Of a stretch of DNA of 32,773 nt, positions 7,705 to 15,693 are shown in pieces. Both the position numbers and the translations under genes were made by a program. The DNA comes from JAPWJZ01 sp038247245 (GTDB lineage Bacteria; Pseudomonadota; Alphaproteobacteria; Micavibrionales; UBA2020): assembly GCA_038247245.1 (NCBI GenBank), contig JBBRVE010000025.1, forward strand, positions 1-32,773. The letters run 5' to 3'. The stretch's first letter is position 1. Every line of letters starts with the position of its first letter. The notes below the pieces were generated by a model, which ran no database searches, was not told the DNA's origin, and was given only the letters and a program-made list of their open reading frames with translations.

Positions 7705-7992
7705 TCATTCAAGGCTGGGGGCAAGCCCGCGTTCCTGCAGCAGCTGCCGGTCGGCCAGCAGCGCATTGGCGGCGACACGGCCATCATCGCTCAGGCGCGG
7801 GATCAGCGTTCCAATCGCTTCCTCGTCCAGCGAGACAATATCGTCGTCGCCCTGCAGCAACGCCGCGATCTCGTCGAAATTGCCGGGCAAGTGCCGCGCC
7901 CAGCAAATTGCATTCACCTCCGGTCCGAAGGATGCGCTGGTCAGCTCGTCGAAACTGTTGACGATGCGTATGCGGCTTGTGGCAGGGGTCAT
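7705..7992 (-). CDS. N-terminal part of the same uncharacterised protein
   Basis: This 95-residue frame begins at an ATG that shares one base with the TAA of the PBP gene, so it is translationally coupled to it. It contains FGPEVNAICWARHLPGNFDEIAALL and a helical segment ending in LLQERGLAPSLE, then TGA. The next codon in frame opens the domain at 7294-7704. The two halves together look like a normal single protein, so the TGA is either a disabling mutation, a base error or a recoded codon. No family is firmly recognised. Confidence 0.6.
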   Translation of the reverse strand: MTPATSRIRIVNSFDELTSASFGPEVNAICWARHLPGNFDEIAALLQGDDDIVSLDEEAIGTLIPRLSDDGRVAANALLADRQLLQERGLAPSLE

Positions 7993-10900
7993 TACAGCGT
8001 GGCGGCTTTCGGCTTCGGCTTGACAGGTGCAGGCGGCACGATGGCTGCAACCTTTGCAGGGTCAACGCCATAGGCCTTGTCCAGCACGGGACGCACGGCG
8101 GGGATCGCCGCCTTGAAGACCGATGCCGCAAGCGCGCTCGTGAATTTATGCTTGCCTGCATCGGGGCCGTCCACATAGGCAACAACGGTGCCATAGAACT
8201 TATCGTCGATTGCGAACACAAACGTCGCCGTGCGGTTCTTTGCTTCCGACGACGTCACGCCGCCACCCTTGCTGAAGGTCTGCTGCCGGTTGTCACCGGT
8301 GCCTGTCTTGCCGCCGACGGGCAGGATACGCCCATCGCTCAGGACGACCGATTTATTGGCGCGGCGCGCGGTGCCCTCCTCCACCACGCCGTTCATTTCG
8401 CGGCGGGCGAGCTTGGCGACTTCTTCGGGCAATACGCGCTTGCCTTCCGGATGCTTCGGCAGGAAGTCGAGCGCATAGGGCGTATCGGCGGCGAAGCTGA
8501 TCTCTTCGAACTTGAGGGCGGGTTTCAGAACACCACCGTTCTGGATGATGCCGGAAAGTGTCGCAAGCGCGGCAGGCGTATCGCCCGACGACCCCAGCGC
8601 GGAGGCATAGGACGGCACCATTTTATCGAACGAATAGCCAAGGTTTTTCCACGTCGCATGGATATGCACGAAGGCTTCTTTTTCCAGCATGATGCGGATG
8701 CGTGTATTTTGCGCTTCCGTTTTGCCGGGTTTAAGCAGCCATTTGTATGTCAGGATGCGCGCATCGGCGGATGCCGTGACCGCCTCGCTCCATGTGCTGT
8801 CGGGCGTTTTGGCGCGATGTTCGCCCAGCCACAGGGCCAACGGATGCACGCCCGTGATATAACCGCGGTCGTTCAGGTCGAATTTGCCTGGCGCGTAATC
8901 GTCATACAGTTTCTGGAAGTTTGTATTCTCGCCGATATTAGCGCCTTCCTTGCGGATAAACGCCTCCATTTTCTCGACCGGCGCGTCGGGGAATACGGAA
9001 CGGTAGACGACGGCAAGGTGCGTGCCCGAACGGCGTGTCTTCGCCGCCAGCAAGGTAGCGGTTTCATCCGCCGATTTGTCCTTTTGCTCGCCCCAGGCAC
9101 GCCACAGGAAGGTCGTGCCTTCGGCATGGATGAACTGTTCCAGATATTTCTGGCGCTGCGGATTGTCGGTATTTTCGAAAATATCCGCGCTGACATCCAT
9201 TTTCTGCGACTGCGTGTAGTAAACGATATCCTTCATCATGCGGATGAAAGACAGGTTGACCGAATGGTGGAACGCGTCCTTGACGTTATAAGACTTGTAA
9301 TTTTCCGACGATTCAAAGTTGTCGAAGCTATGCACGCCGCCGCCCGTAAAGAAACGCTCGCCGTTGCCCCCGGAATACATGCGGTCAAGCGATGCCTCCA
9401 GCATGGCATTCAGTGATTTATCGGAGGCAGGGAGGGCAAGGTAATCAATCGCCCAGCGCGACAGGTTGTCATCGCGCAGGACATGAACATCATGAAGCGC
9501 TGCTGCATCCATACCGCTGTATTTTTTGTGCAGCTCCGACATCGCCTCCAGATATGACACCAGCGTGCGCAGTTTAGCGGTCGAACCCAGTTCCAGCTTG
9601 GTGCCTTCGTTGACGTTCAGCGCGCCGTCGAAATTATCGGCCTGCACGCGCAATACGTTGGTGCCGTCGGGCTGTTTTTCGTAGAGGGTGAATGAGTAAC
9701 GCAGCTGGTCGGCAAGGGCGGGGTTCAGCAGCTGGAATCCGGTCAAGCCGTTTTTCGCCGCAACGACCGGGTCGGACAGGCTGTGCAGCAGTTTCGTGAC
9801 CGCTTCGTCGGCGCGTGCATCAATCGTCGTACGCGCGGTGATGTCAAGCCGGTTCAGCGCGTAGATGTCTTTGACACCAAGGTCGCGCATCAGGTTGATC
9901 TGCAGCGCCTCGATCGATTTCTGGCGGGCTTCCTCGGTGTTGCGGGGTGTACGGCCCGGTTTTGCGAATTCTGGATGTGCCGCCAGAACGGCGTCCTTCA
10001 TGCGGGCGCTGATGATGCCCTGTTCCGCCAGCAGCGGCAGGTAAGCATCCACGCGGGCGTCCAACTCCGCGCGTTGACGCAGCAGGAATGCCGACGGTTT
10101 CGTGACCGACATCACAAGGCGCAGCGCCTGACGATACGCGTCGGCCGCACGTTTCAATTCGGCGTCGTCCATTTGCGCGTCCGGCTTTTTCAGCAGGCGG
10201 TTCGCTTCGGCAAAGTCCGCGCCGAACCAGGCGACCATACCATCGCCAAAGCCGGTGATTTCGCCAGCCCCCGGGAAAGACGACAGCGGGATCGAATTCA
10301 GGTAATCCAGCACGATGCGCTGGCCGGCTTCGCGCGTGTCGCGCCCGCCGCTGTAATTGCGTGTCGATGCGGTCAGCATCTGTTCCAGTTTTTCGGTGCC
10401 GGTGCGGGTGATGCCGTCGGGCGAATGGCGGAATTTCTCCGTCTGCGTCGCCAGCGTCGATCCGCCGGCCGCATTGCCGCCCAGATGCATTTTTTTCAGC
10501 AGCTGGTCGCGCGCGGCCTTGGCAAACCGGCCCCAGTTGATCGCGTTGTTATGCGTGTTGGCCTGTTGTTCGATCAGCTGGCGGTCTTCGACGAACAGCA
10601 GGCTCTGTGCCAATACCGACGGGATGCTGTCGTAATCGGCGTAAACCTGACGCGGGAAACGCGCATCGAACAATGTCTGCGCGTTGCCATCGACCAGTTT
10701 CAGGCCGGCCTGCGCTTTTTCGTTATAGATAGGAAACAGCTGCAAGCCCGCAATCTTGCGGTCCTGCCATTCGGTTTCATTCTGCACTTCGAACCCGCGC
10801 GCGGTCAGGCGTTCGCGGAATTGCAGCGTCTGGGTGTAACCCATGCGCTCGTCATAGGGTCCTGCGGCGGGCGGCGCCACGGTCGGGCTTGATTGCTGCA

Positions 10901-11333
10901 TCTCGGTGAATGTCTTGCCCTCGGCGACGCCGGTGAAGAAATGCGATTGCAGATACGAGGTTTTCACTTCGGCGTAGATGCCTGTGCCGATCACGGCGCT
11001 GACCGCGCCGATGGCGGCCACGCGATGCACCCAGCGGGGCAGTTCGCGATACCATTTCGCGGTGCTCTGTGCGCGCTTGCCAATCTGCGATGCGCTAGCG
11101 GAAACGATGGAAGATCCTGTCGACAGAATATTCGATCCAACAGTCGAAACAGTCGAGCCTGCGGATTGAGGCGCCGGTTTAACCGGTGTGGAGACGGGCG
11201 GCAGGGGCAAATCGGCCGACAATGCGGGCGCGGCTGTGTCTGCCGCAGGCGCTACTGTCGTGCTGGATTCAGGGGATTCTGGTTCCCGTTCGGCGGGCGC
11301 TTTAAGGTCGCGTTTATCGTCTTCGTTCGACAT
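7992..11333 (-). CDS. Class A penicillin-binding protein (large variant)
   Basis: A 1113-residue bifunctional peptidoglycan synthase. Residues 1-100 are a Pro/Ser/Ala-rich cytoplasmic tail, and one membrane anchor lies near 102-121. A GT51 glycosyltransferase domain follows, with the catalytic Glu in VEDR (E249) and GGSTLATQ (290-297). The transpeptidase domain has all three motifs: STAK (584-587), SVN (691-693) and KTGT (1009-1012). It would polymerise lipid II glycans and cross-link peptides in the periplasm. It is longer than E. coli PBP1a/1b (about 850 residues), mainly because about 316 residues separate SxN from KTG, against roughly 125 in PBP1b. It heads an operon with the split gene and the GNAT gene. 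GGAG lies 11 bases before the ATG. Confidence 0.93.
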   Translation of the reverse strand: MSNEDDKRDLKAPAEREPESPESSTTVAPAADTAAPALSADLPLPPVSTPVKPAPQSAGSTVSTVGSNILSTGSSIVSASASQIGKRAQSTAKWYRELPRWVHRVAAIGAVSAVIGTGIYAEVKTSYLQSHFFTGVAEGKTFTEMQQSSPTVAPPAAGPYDERMGYTQTLQFRERLTARGFEVQNETEWQDRKIAGLQLFPIYNEKAQAGLKLVDGNAQTLFDARFPRQVYADYDSIPSVLAQSLLFVEDRQLIEQQANTHNNAINWGRFAKAARDQLLKKMHLGGNAAGGSTLATQTEKFRHSPDGITRTGTEKLEQMLTASTRNYSGGRDTREAGQRIVLDYLNSIPLSSFPGAGEITGFGDGMVAWFGADFAEANRLLKKPDAQMDDAELKRAADAYRQALRLVMSVTKPSAFLLRQRAELDARVDAYLPLLAEQGIISARMKDAVLAAHPEFAKPGRTPRNTEEARQKSIEALQINLMRDLGVKDIYALNRLDITARTTIDARADEAVTKLLHSLSDPVVAAKNGLTGFQLLNPALADQLRYSFTLYEKQPDGTNVLRVQADNFDGALNVNEGTKLELGSTAKLRTLVSYLEAMSELHKKYSGMDAAALHDVHVLRDDNLSRWAIDYLALPASDKSLNAMLEASLDRMYSGGNGERFFTGGGVHSFDNFESSENYKSYNVKDAFHHSVNLSFIRMMKDIVYYTQSQKMDVSADIFENTDNPQRQKYLEQFIHAEGTTFLWRAWGEQKDKSADETATLLAAKTRRSGTHLAVVYRSVFPDAPVEKMEAFIRKEGANIGENTNFQKLYDDYAPGKFDLNDRGYITGVHPLALWLGEHRAKTPDSTWSEAVTASADARILTYKWLLKPGKTEAQNTRIRIMLEKEAFVHIHATWKNLGYSFDKMVPSYASALGSSGDTPAALATLSGIIQNGGVLKPALKFEEISFAADTPYALDFLPKHPEGKRVLPEEVAKLARREMNGVVEEGTARRANKSVVLSDGRILPVGGKTGTGDNRQQTFSKGGGVTSSEAKNRTATFVFAIDDKFYGTVVAYVDGPDAGKHKFTSALAASVFKAAIPAVRPVLDKAYGVDPAKVAAIVPPAPVKPKPKAATL

Positions 11334-11439
11334 GGTTGCCGAGACTCCAGAGGGGGAATATGTATCTTATGTGAAACAACCTATACCGCCACTAGGATTT
11401 ATGCAAACAAAAAGCATTAAAGTTAATATATTTAGATAC

Positions 11440-12594
11440 TTAGGATGTTTTTTGCACCCGTTCACGACTAACCAAAACCAGCATTAATCCAGCCAAGGAC
11501 AGCCCCGATCCTGCAAGCGCAATCGCCGGATAACCAAGGTTCAAACTGATGACCCCCGCACCCAGCGCAGCCCCCAGGGCATTGCCCAGGTTGAACGCTC
11601 CAATATTGACGGATGCTGCCACGTTCGGCGCATCGGCTGCGGTTGTCATCACGCGCATCTGCAGCGGCGGCACCAGCGCGAAGGTCGCAACACCCCATGC
11701 AAAGATGGATATAGCGGCAGGCAGCGGCCATTGCATGACACCGGCAAAGATCACCAGCAGGATGGTGAGTGCGATCAGGGTGATGATCAGCGTGCCATCG
11801 ACCGATTTATCGGCAAAACGCCCGCCCAGCCAGTTGCCGACCGTCAGCCCCACGCCATACAGCACCAGCATCGCCGTGATGAAATGCGCGGAAGCGCCCG
11901 TTGCATCGCGCAGGATCGGCGCGATATAGGTGAAGACCGTGAACATAGCGCCGGAGCTGAGTACCGTGACCGCCAATGCCAGCATCACGGCAGGGCGGCG
12001 CAGCGCGCGCAATTCATCGCGCATATTGATATCGCCATTCGCGGCAATCTTGGGCAAGGCCAGCGCCAGCGCCGCCATCGCGGCAACGCCCAGCGCGGTA
12101 ATGCCCCAGAACGCGGTGCGCCAGCCAAACAGGTTGCCGACCCAGGTCGCCAGCGGCACGCCGCCCACATTCGCAATCGTCAAACCCATGAACATCGCTG
12201 CAACCGCGCCCGCGCGCTTGTTTGCGGGCACCAGCCCCGCCGCCACGACGGAACCAACGCCGAAAAAAGCGCCGTGGTTCAGCGATGTCACCAACCGCGC
12301 GAACAGCAGCATGTCGTAATTCGTCGAAATGGCGGACAGGAAATTGCCGAGCGTGAAAATGCCCATCAACCCGATCAGCAGGTTTTTGCGAGGAAACTTC
12401 CCTGTCGCCAGAGTCATCACCGGCGCGCCCAGCATCACGCCCACCGCATAGGCCGTCACCAGCAACCCCGCAACCGGAATGGAAACCCGCAAGTCATCCG
12501 CAATCAGCGGCAGCAGCCCCATCGGCGAAAATTCGGTAACGCCGATGCCGAACGCGCCGATTGCCAGCGCAAAAAGGGGTGGGTTAAATTTCAT
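11440..12594 (-). CDS. MFS transporter, DHA1 (AraJ/YdhP-like) family
   Basis: A 384-residue protein of about 12 transmembrane helices, typical in length for small DHA1 major facilitator exporters. Recognisable points are the N-terminal GIGVTEFSPMGLLP in helix 1, LARLVTSLNHGAFFGVGSVVAA in helix 4 and NIGAFNLGNALGAALGAGVI in helix 11, all close to AraJ/YdhP/NepI-like proteins. It would export small molecules, such as sugars, nucleosides or drugs, in exchange for protons at the inner membrane. GGAG lies eight bases before the ATG. It is 106 bases from the PBP gene on the same strand, with an AT-rich spacer that probably holds the PBP promoter. The substrate is unknown. Confidence 0.88.
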   Translation of the reverse strand: MKFNPPLFALAIGAFGIGVTEFSPMGLLPLIADDLRVSIPVAGLLVTAYAVGVMLGAPVMTLATGKFPRKNLLIGLMGIFTLGNFLSAISTNYDMLLFARLVTSLNHGAFFGVGSVVAAGLVPANKRAGAVAAMFMGLTIANVGGVPLATWVGNLFGWRTAFWGITALGVAAMAALALALPKIAANGDINMRDELRALRRPAVMLALAVTVLSSGAMFTVFTYIAPILRDATGASAHFITAMLVLYGVGLTVGNWLGGRFADKSVDGTLIITLIALTILLVIFAGVMQWPLPAAISIFAWGVATFALVPPLQMRVMTTAADAPNVAASVNIGAFNLGNALGAALGAGVISLNLGYPAIALAGSGLSLAGLMLVLVSRERVQKTS

Positions 12595-12696
12595 GATGAA
12601 CGCTCCGGTGCTTCAAGCGCGCTGATATAGGCCATGCCCGCGTTCAGGGAAGGGGGAGTAAACAACGATTTTGCATGATGCTGTGAAGCAGAAAAA

Positions 12697-12771
12697 TGGT
12701 GCCGTTGATGGGATTTGAACCCGCGACCTCCCGCTTACGAAGCGGATGCTCTACCCCTGAGCTACAACGGC
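12697..12771 (-). tRNA. tRNA-Thr, anticodon CGT
   Basis: On the minus strand the sequence folds as a tRNA. The acceptor stem is GCCGTTG with CAACGGC, and discriminator A plus an encoded CCA end it. The D arm is GCTC...GAGC, and the anticodon arm TCCGC/GCGGG carries the loop TTCGTAA, giving anticodon CGT (codon ACG, Thr). The T loop is TTCAAAT. The T stem (GCGGG with CCCAT) has three G-C pairs, one G-U and one C-A mismatch, which is slightly weaker than usual. No integrase or attachment repeat is seen beside it. Confidence 0.93.
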
Positions 12772-12941
12772 ATCAGGGACGCAACATAAGTGAAACTGCG
12801 GCGGTTTTCAAGCAGGGAATCTGCGTACATCACAACCCACTGCTGTAAAAAATCCTTTAAAATCAACGGAAATACTCGGCGGGGTTGCTTTATTAACCAG
12901 CGGCATGCCACTTTGGGCGGAAATAACGGAGTAATAAAGCG

Positions 12942-14291
12942 ATGGCCGACCCCCAGAAATTTTTTGAAGAGAACCCCGACGTTGAAACGCTCGAGGCGTT
13001 TATCGTTGATGTCAGCGGCATTCTGCGTGGCAAGAAAATGCCCCGCCAGAACGCCAACAAGCTGTTCAAGGGCGGCGTACGCATGCCGCGCTCGGCCTTC
13101 GCCGTCGATATCTGGGGGCAGGACGTTCCCGCCGCGCAGCTGATCATCGAAACCGGCGACAATGACGGCGTGTGTTTCCCGGTGAAGGATTCCCTGCGCA
13201 TGGTGCCGTGGCTGAAAAATACGGCGCAGATCATGCTGACGATGAAGGAACCCGATGGCCGCCCGTTCTTCGGCGACAGCCGCCAGGTGCTGAAACGCAT
13301 CCTTGGCCTCTATGCAAAAAAGGGCTGGACGCCCGTGGTGGCGGCTGAACTGGAATTTTACCTGCTGGATGCGCAGATGGACGAACGCGGCAACCCGCAA
13401 CCGCCGCTGTCGCCACGCTCGGGCAAACGCTCCAACGCAGCGCACTTGTTCAGCATTTCCGAGATCACGGAATTCGACAACGTGCTGGGCGGCATTTCCA
13501 AGGCTTGCGATATGCAGGGAATTCCGGCGGATGCCTGCATCTCGGAAAACGGGCCTGGCCAGTATGAAATCAACCTGTTCCATGTGCCCGATGCGCTGGC
13601 CGCCGCCGACCACGCCACGCTGATGAAGCGCGTCGTGCGCGGCGTTGCGCGCAAACACGGTTTCGATGCGACATTCATGGCGAAACCCTACGGTAACGAA
13701 GCCGGCAACGGCATGCACGTCCACTTCAGCATCATCGACAAAAAAGGCAAAAACATCTTCGCCGGCAAGGATTACAAAGGCTCGCCGGCGCTGCGCTATG
13801 CCCTGGGCGGCTTGCTGAAACATATGGGCGATACGACCGCGATCTTTGCGCCCAACTTCAACTCCTATCGCCGTTTCGCGGTGGGCAGCCATGCGCCGAC
13901 GGCGGTGGCATGGGGCTACGACAACCGCACGGCGGCCTGCCGCGTTCCCGCCGCCGATATCGATGCCACCCGCATTGAACATCGCGTTGCGGGCGGCGAC
14001 ACCAACCCGTATTTGTGCATCGCGGCGATCCTTGCCGCCGCCTATGACGGCCTTGTGAATAAACTCGATCCCGGCAAACCGGCCACCGGCAACATCTATA
14101 ACTCCAAGGCTAAACGCCTGCCTAACGCATGGGAAACCGCCCTCGAATTGTTCGAAGGATCGAAATTCATCAAGAAATATTTCGGTGAAAATTACCAGCG
14201 CCTTTACCTCGCATGCAAATTGCAGGAACAGGACATCATCGACCGCCAGGTTTCCAGTCTGGAATACGACACTTACCTCAGGGATATCTAA
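12942..14291 (+). CDS. puuA: Gamma-glutamylputrescine synthetase (glutamine synthetase family)
   Basis: A 449-residue member of the type I glutamine synthetase fold. It contains AAELEFYLLD, ENGPGQYEINLFH, NGMHVHFSI, APNFNSYRRF and DNRTAACRVP, which carry the metal- and ATP-binding residues of the family. The gene directly downstream is a PuuB-type oxidase, so the likely reaction is ATP-dependent ligation of glutamate to putrescine, the first step of the Puu pathway, rather than ammonia assimilation. The protein lacks the adenylylation-site region seen in housekeeping GlnA. GGAG lies 10 bases before the ATG. The upstream 170 bases to the divergent tRNA must hold the promoter. Another amine as substrate remains possible. 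Confidence 0.85.
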   Translation: MADPQKFFEENPDVETLEAFIVDVSGILRGKKMPRQNANKLFKGGVRMPRSAFAVDIWGQDVPAAQLIIETGDNDGVCFPVKDSLRMVPWLKNTAQIMLTMKEPDGRPFFGDSRQVLKRILGLYAKKGWTPVVAAELEFYLLDAQMDERGNPQPPLSPRSGKRSNAAHLFSISEITEFDNVLGGISKACDMQGIPADACISENGPGQYEINLFHVPDALAAADHATLMKRVVRGVARKHGFDATFMAKPYGNEAGNGMHVHFSIIDKKGKNIFAGKDYKGSPALRYALGGLLKHMGDTTAIFAPNFNSYRRFAVGSHAPTAVAWGYDNRTAACRVPAADIDATRIEHRVAGGDTNPYLCIAAILAAAYDGLVNKLDPGKPATGNIYNSKAKRLPNAWETALELFEGSKFIKKYFGENYQRLYLACKLQEQDIIDRQVSSLEYDTYLRDI

Positions 14292-14294
14292 ATC

Positions 14295-15599
14295 TTGCAG
14301 CCACAATCACAGTCACAAGGGGCCGCGGCACATACCGGTTCATATTACGCCGCCTCCGCTAATCCGCAGCCTGAACGCCCGCCCTTGCAGGGTGACGTGA
14401 CAGCGGATGTATGCGTGATCGGCGCTGGATTTGCAGGCATTTCGACAGCGCTGCACCTTGCCGAAAAAGGGTTGAAGGTTGTGGTGCTGGAGGCGGTGAA
14501 GATTGCATTCGGCGCATCCGGCCGCAATGGCGGGCAGATCATCAACGGCTATTCCCGCGATTACGACACCATCCTTGGCCGTTACGGTCAGGACACTGCC
14601 AAGGCGCTCCTGAACATGAGCTTCGAGGGTGGCGACATCATCCGCGAGCGCATCCAGAAATATAATATCCAGTGCGACCACAAACCCGGCAGCTTCTTCG
14701 CCGCCTTCACGCCTGCACAGATGAAATTTCTCGAACGCCGCCGCGACGTCTGGGCAAGCGCAGGGCATGACCAGACCGAAATGTATGACGACAAAAAAGT
14801 GCGTCTGGTTTCTGACACGCCACTTTATATCGGCGGGATGCTCGATAAGCGCGGCGGGCATATCCACCCGATGAACCTTGTGCTGGGGCAGGCGTCTGCG
14901 CTCGAATCGCTCGGTGGCAGGATTTATGAGCTCAGCCGCGTGACGCATATCGAAAAGGGCGCAAAACCCGTCGCACATACGGCGCAGGGCAAAGTCACCG
15001 CCAATTTCATCGTTGTCTGCGGCAACGCCTATATCGGTGAGGCCGTGCCCGAGCTGCCGCATCGCTTCATGTCGGTCAGCAGCCAGATCGTAACGACCGA
15101 AGTGCTGGGAGCCGAGCTGACGGACAAGATGATGCCCGCCGATTTCTGCCTCGAGGACTGTAATTACCTGCTGGATTATTACCGCATCACCGGCGACAAA
15201 CGCCTGCTGTTCGGCGGCGGCGTGGTCTATACAGGGGCCGAGCCGTCCGACATCATCCGCCGGCTGGAGCCCCATATTATCAAGACATTCCCGTATCTTA
15301 AGGGCAAGAAATTCGACTTCGCCTGGAGCGGCAATTTCGCCCTGACGCTCACCCGTATGCCGCATATCGGGCGTTTGTCCGACACCGTCTATTTCATTCA
15401 GGGCGATAGCGGCCACGGCGTCACTACCACCCATTTGCTGGGCCGCCTGACCGCAGAAGCGATCAACGCCCAAACCCGCCGCTGGGACGTTTTCGCGAAT
15501 ATGCCAAATTACCCCTTCCCCGGCGGCCGCATGTTCCGCGTGCCGCTGACCATGATGGGCGCATGGTATTATGGCATGAAAGAAAAACTAGGCCTCTGA
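14295..15599 (+). CDS. puuB: Gamma-glutamylputrescine oxidase (FAD, DAO family)
   Basis: A 434-residue FAD-dependent amine oxidase of the DAO family. The dinucleotide-binding motif VIGAGFAGIS lies at residues 41-50, followed by FGASGRNGGQ, and the C-terminal FAD region carries FIQGDSGHGVTTTH. The N-terminal HTGSYYAASAN closely matches the start of E. coli PuuB, which supports the early TTG start at 14295. The enzyme oxidises gamma-glutamylputrescine to the aldehyde with release of ammonia and H2O2. It begins three bases after the puuA stop and is clearly in one operon with it. The later pathway genes puuC and puuD are not in the window. Confidence 0.87.
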   Translation: MQPQSQSQGAAAHTGSYYAASANPQPERPPLQGDVTADVCVIGAGFAGISTALHLAEKGLKVVVLEAVKIAFGASGRNGGQIINGYSRDYDTILGRYGQDTAKALLNMSFEGGDIIRERIQKYNIQCDHKPGSFFAAFTPAQMKFLERRRDVWASAGHDQTEMYDDKKVRLVSDTPLYIGGMLDKRGGHIHPMNLVLGQASALESLGGRIYELSRVTHIEKGAKPVAHTAQGKVTANFIVVCGNAYIGEAVPELPHRFMSVSSQIVTTEVLGAELTDKMMPADFCLEDCNYLLDYYRITGDKRLLFGGGVVYTGAEPSDIIRRLEPHIIKTFPYLKGKKFDFAWSGNFALTLTRMPHIGRLSDTVYFIQGDSGHGVTTTHLLGRLTAEAINAQTRRWDVFANMPNYPFPGGRMFRVPLTMMGAWYYGMKEKLGL

Positions 15600-15631
15600 A
15601 GGGCTTAATTTCATAACCCCCAAATAAAACT

Positions 15632-15661
15632 TTGTTAATACAGCCCGATTACCATTAAAAT
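15632..15661 (+). promoter_or_regulatory. Possible promoter of the RTX gene
   Basis: TTGTTA at 15632-15637 and TAAAAT at 15656-15661 are 18 bases apart in the AT-rich 94-base gap between puuB and the RTX gene. The predicted start would leave a short leader before the GGAG site and ATG at 15694. Fit to consensus is moderate. Confidence 0.4.
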
Positions 15662-15693
15662 CGGATAGCAAAATTTATGTATGGAGTTATGCG

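Noticed and set aside
7977..9416. Long plus-strand frame opposite the PBP gene
   Set aside because: Antisense to a gene with all catalytic motifs; its Arg/His/Cys-rich translation is typical of a shadow frame.
11731..12630. Plus-strand frame opposite the MFS gene
   Set aside because: His/Gln/Arg-rich translation complementary to a clear 12-helix transporter.
15645..15668. CCGATT...AATCGG hairpin after puuB as terminator
   Set aside because: Six pairs, no following T run and overlap with the likely RTX promoter.
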